A stretch of 23,071 nucleotides of DNA from Monosporascus cannonballus (lineage: Eukaryota; Ascomycota; Sordariomycetes; Xylariales). Each line of letters opens with the position of its first letter. Positions within the stretch are counted from its first letter, which is position 1. The stretch is taken from contig QJNS01000502.1 of NCBI GenBank assembly GCA_004154925.1, positions 1 to 23,071 of the forward strand, written 5' to 3'. The position numbers were made by a program, and so were the translations under genes. The notes beneath the pieces are model-generated. The model had not been told where the DNA came from and did no database searches. It worked only from the letters and a program-made list of their open reading frames with translations. Shown one piece after another: positions 18,706-23,071 of the stretch.

Positions 18706-19975
18706 ATGACTTCTGATTTTTTCTCAAAACGACTCCCCCATTTCTGACGATATTATTTCCACTTCTGAAATTTCTAATATAAATTCGAATAAAATCGATA
18801 ACGAAAATAAACCTGATATTGAATTGGACCCTGATAACGAATCTTCTATTTATATATTTAGAAACGGATTATTTACACGAACTTTATTGCCTATCAAATC
18901 GAATAAGCTTCGAAAAATGATAAATTCCTGTACATCGTAAGTTAAATTCTTTATTTAAACTTTTAGTATAAAGCATTTGTTATTTAAATTAACTTATAAT
19001 TTTAGTGGCAATTATAAATCAACAGCTAACGTTAAACGTTTTCAAGCTTCGAATTTCTAACACCATTATGCATCTAAACACCAACAATTACTTATAACGA
19101 AAAAAGCGAAGGGCAAAAAACAAAAAGGTAATTTATCTTTATATGTAAACTTATATTAATTTAAATTTTTTAAAAAAATAAATACTAAAATTTAACTTAT
19201 TAGAAAACAGAATTATTTCAGCCCCTAGTTCTTCGTTTTTCGATTTAACTACACGAAAAAAGCCCGAAATAATACGTTAATTTTCGATAATATCTTTAAA
19301 GAAGAAGAAGCTTATATTAAACGTTAATGTAATAATAACTTATCGTTTAATATTTTCTTATTGAAATATTATAATCCGTAAGTTAATTTTTATTTTATTT
19401 TATATTAGGGCTTTCTTTAAGAAAGAGATTAATCAATTAATTTAATACAACGATTCACTTGTTCTTAACCGCATGGAAATTAAAATTATACTTGAAACAA
19501 CCTATAAAAAGTTATTAACAACTTTTGACGCTCAATTACAACTAAATTTAAATAATTTAAAAAAAGTTTTCGATTATTTTCGATATTTAGACTTCGAATT
19601 TGAATACCCTCTTTTATGAGCGTTATTATTTTCTTTATTGCTTCCGAATTTAATTTAATTTATAAATTAATCGAATTCGAAGATTTTCAAACTCACAGTA
19701 TAATGCAGCTGGTGGTATATTCGATAAATTCGAAGTTATATTTAAAGGATTATCCTTTTTTAATAATCGTTTTCGCAAAATCTTTATTTGTAGCAATATG
19801 AAAAAGAATTTATTAATGATATGCATTGATATATTTATTTAATTTTTAGCTTTAATTAACTGAATTCGACGAATTGCAATTTTAATAAAATATACGAATA
19901 ATATTCGTCGAGAATTTCTTGAAGGAATTAACAAAGCAAAAAACGAAGGTTTATTAACAGAAAATTACCAAAAAA
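18706..19975 (+). pseudogene. hAT-like transposase remnant with BED-type finger and introns
   Basis: ATG 18706 gives MTSDF, then one extra T in a T6 run (18717-18722) shifts into the long open frame SQNDSPISDD...ELDPDNESS (Ser/Asp/Glu-rich). Introns with GTAAGT/GTAATT donors and TTAG/TTAG acceptors fit 18937-19005 and 19128-19203. Splicing joins a Cys (NSC) to ANVKRFQASNF, a TAA for Gln, and HHYASKHQQL, the second half of a BED zinc finger. Later blocks resemble hAT: NNLSFNIFLLKYYNPAF..KEINQLIQY across 19340-19450, IEFEDFQTHS at 19668-19700, then in another frame GGIFDKFE...NNRFRKIFIC (19711-19792), and RREFLEGINKAKNEG near 19908-19950. The C-terminal hAT dimerisation domain was not found. 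Frameshifts and stops: dead. Confidence 0.6.
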
Positions 19976-20000
19976 AAGAGAGGGAGGAAGGAGAGAGAAA
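19967..20000 (+). repeat. Purine-rich tract
   Basis: CCAAAAAAAAGAGAGGGAGGAAGGAGAGAGAAAG: an unusually pure G/A run that ends the recognisable part of the hAT-like frame. Confidence 0.6.
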
Positions 20001-20869
20001 GTCATATCCTTAGATAAGTTATATCATTTTAAATACTTATATATATATACGTATATATTGATTTTTTATAGATAATGCCACTCGTTAAAGTCTACGTACA
20101 ATATTATAAAAGTGTTTGTTGAATTAAAAAAACATTTAAATTATATATATCGAATTATCTAATATTATCGAATTTAAATAAATGTATCCAAATAACCTAG
20201 ATTAGTATAACGTATAAGAGTTATTACGAATATTCGAAATTTTTGTTAAACTAATAATTTTATTTACAAGCTATAGCTTATATAACTTTGCTTCACAATA
20301 CGTTTAAATTTTAATAATAAATATATTTTAGCATAAAGCCATATATCTTAATTGCACATAATGTTGCATAGTTCGTTAATAACCTATTTAAAACTACATT
20401 AGTTAGTTAGTTAATTAACCGACTAAAATTGTAATAATTAGTTTATAACTATAAAAAAAATTAAAAACTACACACTACAATTATTAAGCAGAAAAAAGGC
20501 TTTTATTCGCGAATTTTATCATTTTTATCTTTTTTTAAAATGTTGATTTTTTTTAATATATATTTATTTATTTTAAATCAACAATAATAACTTAATGATT
20601 CTAAACGCACATTTATAAATTAGCGGTTATATATTAGCCTTTATAAATTATTAAATTCTAAATAAAAGTAATAAACTAATACTGGCAAATTTACTACTAT
20701 ATTTTATAAATAATAAATTAAACATCAAAAATTAACGATTACTTATTAAAAAGTGTAAATTATTTATTAAAATTCGTAATTATACGAATATGTAAGGTTA
20801 TATGTAATTAAAGTATTTAGCTAAGGTATTGTATATCATAAATATATATACAAAAATTTATAAAACACG
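20001..20869. other. AT-rich stretch
   Basis: It contains (TA)n near 20038-20058 and the dispersed repeat copy at 20390-20490. From about 20530 it loosely resembles the upstream sequence of the hAT-like relic, so it may belong to the second copy of that element. No gene was seen. Confidence 0.5.
20390..20490 (+). repeat. Dispersed repeat, copy 2
   Basis: TAGTTAGTTAGTTAATTAACCGACTAAAA...ATAACTATAAAAAAAATTAAAAACTACA aligns with 16525-16640. Most differences are C/T or G/A. Confidence 0.45.
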
Positions 20870-21087
20870 GCCGAAAAATACCTTTTAAAAAACCGTACCC
20901 ATAAGCGGGCCAAATAAAAAACCTAATTAAGAAAGCCGCAATTACGGTGATGAATAAAGTAAGTATATACGATAAAATTTTAATTAGATCCATAACGTTA
21001 TTAACTAATTTTAATTATCGCCAATACAAATACAAAAACTGAAGCCCCTAAATAGCCCGTGTTTTAGGTTAGCGGCCCAAAGTACGT

Positions 21088-21195
21088 TATCCTAAACTGG
21101 ATTCGAACCAGCTGTTTTTTTGCACGTTACAGATTACTTAAACCTGTCGCGTTAAAGTACGACACCCAGGCTTACAACAATTAAGTTATTAGGAT
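21088..21195 (-). other. tRNA-like sequence (degenerate tRNA gene or SINE head)
   Basis: On the minus strand a 7-bp acceptor pair (ATCCTAA at 21195-21189 with TTAGGAT at 21095-21089) is perfect. The T-arm GCTGG-TTCGAAT-CCAGT has the ideal loop, a complete B box, and lies directly before the acceptor 3' strand. The A-box region TAACTTAATTG differs from a good A box mainly by G-to-A. The 108-nt length and the middle (TGTCG...CGACA pair; ACAG...CTGT pair) fit an intron or long variable arm, but no anticodon can be assigned safely. A GC-richer tail follows on the minus strand to about 20870, which would suit a tRNA-derived SINE. Confidence 0.45.
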
Positions 21196-21255
21196 ATTAT
21201 ACAATATAAATTACGGTTTATAATTTAATAATTACCTATTATTTTTCGTAACTTA

Positions 21256-21279
21256 ATATTATTATTATTATTATTATTT
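21256..21279. repeat. (ATT)n microsatellite
   Basis: Eight consecutive ATT units just upstream of the second hAT-like fragment. Confidence 0.8.
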
Positions 21280-21299
21280 TATTACAAAAGTTAATAATA

Positions 21300-21472
21300 A
21301 CCTCATTTTGCACTATTATTACCGTTTTCCTAAATAATTCTCGCTTATTTTGAAAATATATTTTTTATTTTGGATAATATAAATTCGATTAAAATGAAAA
21401 ACAAGAATAAATCTGCTTTTTAATTAAACTTTAATAACGAATTTTTTATTTATATGTTTAAAGATTAATTAT
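21300..21472 (+). pseudogene. 5' fragment of a second hAT-like copy, interrupted by an LTR
   Basis: The sequence aligns with 18671-18890: CCTCATTTTGCACTATTATTACCG against CCTTATTTTGCGTTATTATTAAGG, then ATAAATTCGATTAAAAT and AATAACGAATTTTTTATTTATATGTTTA against their counterparts. The start codon of copy 1 (ATG 18706) corresponds to ATA here, a RIP-type change. Homology stops at 21472, where the LTR of gypsy copy C begins; the rest would lie beyond that element, outside the window. Confidence 0.65.
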
Positions 21473-21886
21473 TATTATAGAAACCAGGGTTCCTGCTTTT
21501 AAAAAACCTACTTTTAAGGCTTAGCGCGGATTTGTTACGGCTAAATTCCGGATAAGGAAATTTGGTTTATTCCGTGATCTAAATAATTTAAATAATTTAA
21601 CCAGATTATATAAATTATATAGATTTACGATATATTTATTTTGGAAATTAAGATATATAATAAATCGGGTTTTTATATAAATAATATTTACTTAATTTTG
21701 TTTTTTAGTTATTAATTTAAATTTTTAATTTAAAAGTAACCGTATTATTTTTTGATTAAAGGAAAAAATTTTAAATCTTTTTAACGAATAAATTATTAAA
21801 TTATTTTTTGTTTTATTATTATTTATAAATTAAAACCTTATTTCGGATATTATTTATATTTTAATAATTTTTAATTAATAATTGAC
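21473..21886 (+). repeat. 5' LTR of gypsy copy C
   Basis: It starts TATTATAGAAACCAGGGTTCC and aligns with the other two LTRs. Its right end is blurred by mutation near ATTGACGAATA (about 21880-21890). It has lost far more C than LTRs A and B: AAGACCCCATTTCGGATACTG in A reads AAAACCTTATTTCGGATATTA here. A tRNA primer site directly after it cannot be recognised. Confidence 0.85.
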
Positions 21887-22139
21887 GAATAATTTAAGGC
21901 CTAATTAAGATATGAGTTTTGTTAAATTTAATATAAATAATAATTTAAAATAACGTTCAGAAAATAAATAGCATATCCGATTTTTATTATTAATTAATAA
22001 AGGATTAATAACCTGATTAAATAATTTATTATTTATTAAAAAATGTTTTTAATTAATTAATAATATAGTTTTATTTATTATTTAATTTTAAGGAGGATTA
22101 TTTTCGCAACTTAAATAATAATTTATTTCGGCTTTTAAA

Positions 22140-23071
22140 AATATTATCAAAATTTAGGGAAAAAAGTTAAATGAAAAAGTAATTAAAAAAGGAATTAAAA
22201 AAATATGGAACCGAAATTTTAAAAGGAAAAGAAAAAGAACTTATTACGGAAAAAAGATTAAATTTTTTGGCCCAGAAGGTTCAAAGTCTGGAATAAGAAA
22301 ATAGCTAATTCGTTTAAGGAAAAAAACTAATTTTTCTTTAGTTTGGCTCGGCCAAAAAACGAAGCCAAAGGGCTGGCTATTAATCACCTTTATTGGATAT
22401 AAGATAAGTACCAGAAAAAACTTCGATTTTAGTATTGTTCGGCGTAAACCAAATACGGGAAAAAATTATTCCACCTTTTAATTATAACGGAATACCAGAT
22501 ATTAAAAGTTATAAGTTAATTTTTTCTAAGCTTTACGATAAATCAAAAGATTTTAATAAATTTTTAGTTTAAGCCAGATTTTACCTTAAATTTTATGAAA
22601 ATTTTTTGATAAAAGATTATTAAAAAGTGATATTTATTTTTTAATTATTAATTAGACAAATCCGAAAATAATTCGAACTTATTTTAACGGATTATTTTAA
22701 GAAATATTTAAAAAAGTTTTCGGACTTTATTAATTATATTTTAAGTAAATACGAAAATTTTGAAAAAAAAAATAAAAACCTTATTTAAAAATTTAAATAA
22801 AAAATAGAATGTTATTAAGTAATTTTATTTTTTTTACTAAATTAAGTTAACCGTTAAATATATAATTAAATTTAATTATTTGGCCGCCGTTTCGAATTTA
22901 CCGGAAAACGTATTATTTTATTTTTATTATAATAGTTTGAAGCTTTTAATTAAAAATAAAATATATAAAGTATTTAAAGTTAAGTTTTTTACGGAATATA
23001 CCGATAAAATTATTATTACCGATAAACGAATTTTTAATTAATATTTCGAGAAAAAAAAGACCGGCAAACGA
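22140..23071 (+). pseudogene. gag remnant of copy C
   Basis: The frame reads a Lys/Glu-rich helical start (about 22150-22290, LNFLAQKVQSLE), then PPFNYNG at 22471. It continues with SKDFNKFLVQARFYLKFYEN, a Gag capsid-type block (about 22540-22605), KVIFIFQLL and ELILTDYFKKYLKKFSDFINY (about 22675-22735). The match to copy A continues to the window end, before the zinc knuckle. TAA/TAG stand at expected Gln codons. The start codon is uncertain. It is the only copy here with the N-terminal half of Gag. Confidence 0.85.

Larger units (their letters stand above)
21473..23071 (+). mobile_element. Ty3/gypsy retrotransposon, copy C, 5' part, running off the right edge
   Basis: 5' LTR, leader and most of gag of the same family as copies A and B, in the same orientation. 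From about 22678 to the window end it parallels copy A from base 38 onward, so it supplies the part of the family that A has lost. It is strongly mutated. Confidence 0.9.

Noticed and set aside
19616..19801. Open frame of 61 codons as a separate small gene
   Set aside because: Its first part (LIEFEDFQTHS) is a piece of the hAT-like transposase and its later part is out of frame with the continuation GGIFDKFE; no independent gene.

Overview
The window starts at a chromosome end: positions 1-39 are (CCCTAA)n, the telomere repeat of filamentous fungi and many other eukaryotes. Behind it lie 23 kb of very AT-rich DNA holding broken transposable elements. The damage looks like repeat-induced point mutation (RIP). 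Reading frames that still resemble transposon proteins are broken mostly by TAA/TAG/TGA where Gln or Trp is expected, and zinc-binding Cys and catalytic Asp have become Tyr and Asn, all C-to-T or G-to-A changes. A subtelomere of a RIP-competent filamentous ascomycete (Pezizomycotina) fits best; I cannot name a genus. I found no gene that looks intact.

Layout. 38-6054: Ty3/gypsy chromodomain retrotransposon, copy A, cut by the telomere inside gag and otherwise complete to its 3' LTR. 6055-7728: 3' end of a second copy (B), probably the target into which A inserted. 8547-10413: complete but dead pogo/Fot1-type DNA transposon with 47-bp inverted ends. 11271-11770: GC-richer island of unknown nature. 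12728-13153: 426-bp fold-back MITE with about 118-bp inverted ends, whose ends share the architecture of the pogo element. 13156-17030: AT-rich, nearly featureless. 17040-17460: second GC-richer island with a short relic reading frame on the minus strand. 18706-19975: relic of an intron-containing hAT-like transposase. 21088-21195: tRNA-like sequence on the minus strand. 21300-21472: start of a second hAT-like copy, interrupted at 21473 by the 5' LTR of a third gypsy copy (C), whose gag runs off the right edge. Copy C holds the gag 5' part missing from A.

Most interesting signal: between the chromodomain and the 3' LTR, copies A and B both carry an antisense reading frame of about 200-220 codons. 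It has a Cys cluster, a charged helical middle and a conserved C-terminal block, and ends at the same stop. It survives RIP as aligned codons, has a whole-codon (54-bp) length difference between copies, and is interrupted almost only by RIP-type stops. It looks like a real extra gene of this retrotransposon family. Second in interest are the pogo element and the MITE, which share ACGTAC ends and two CTCGCGA boxes at identical positions.
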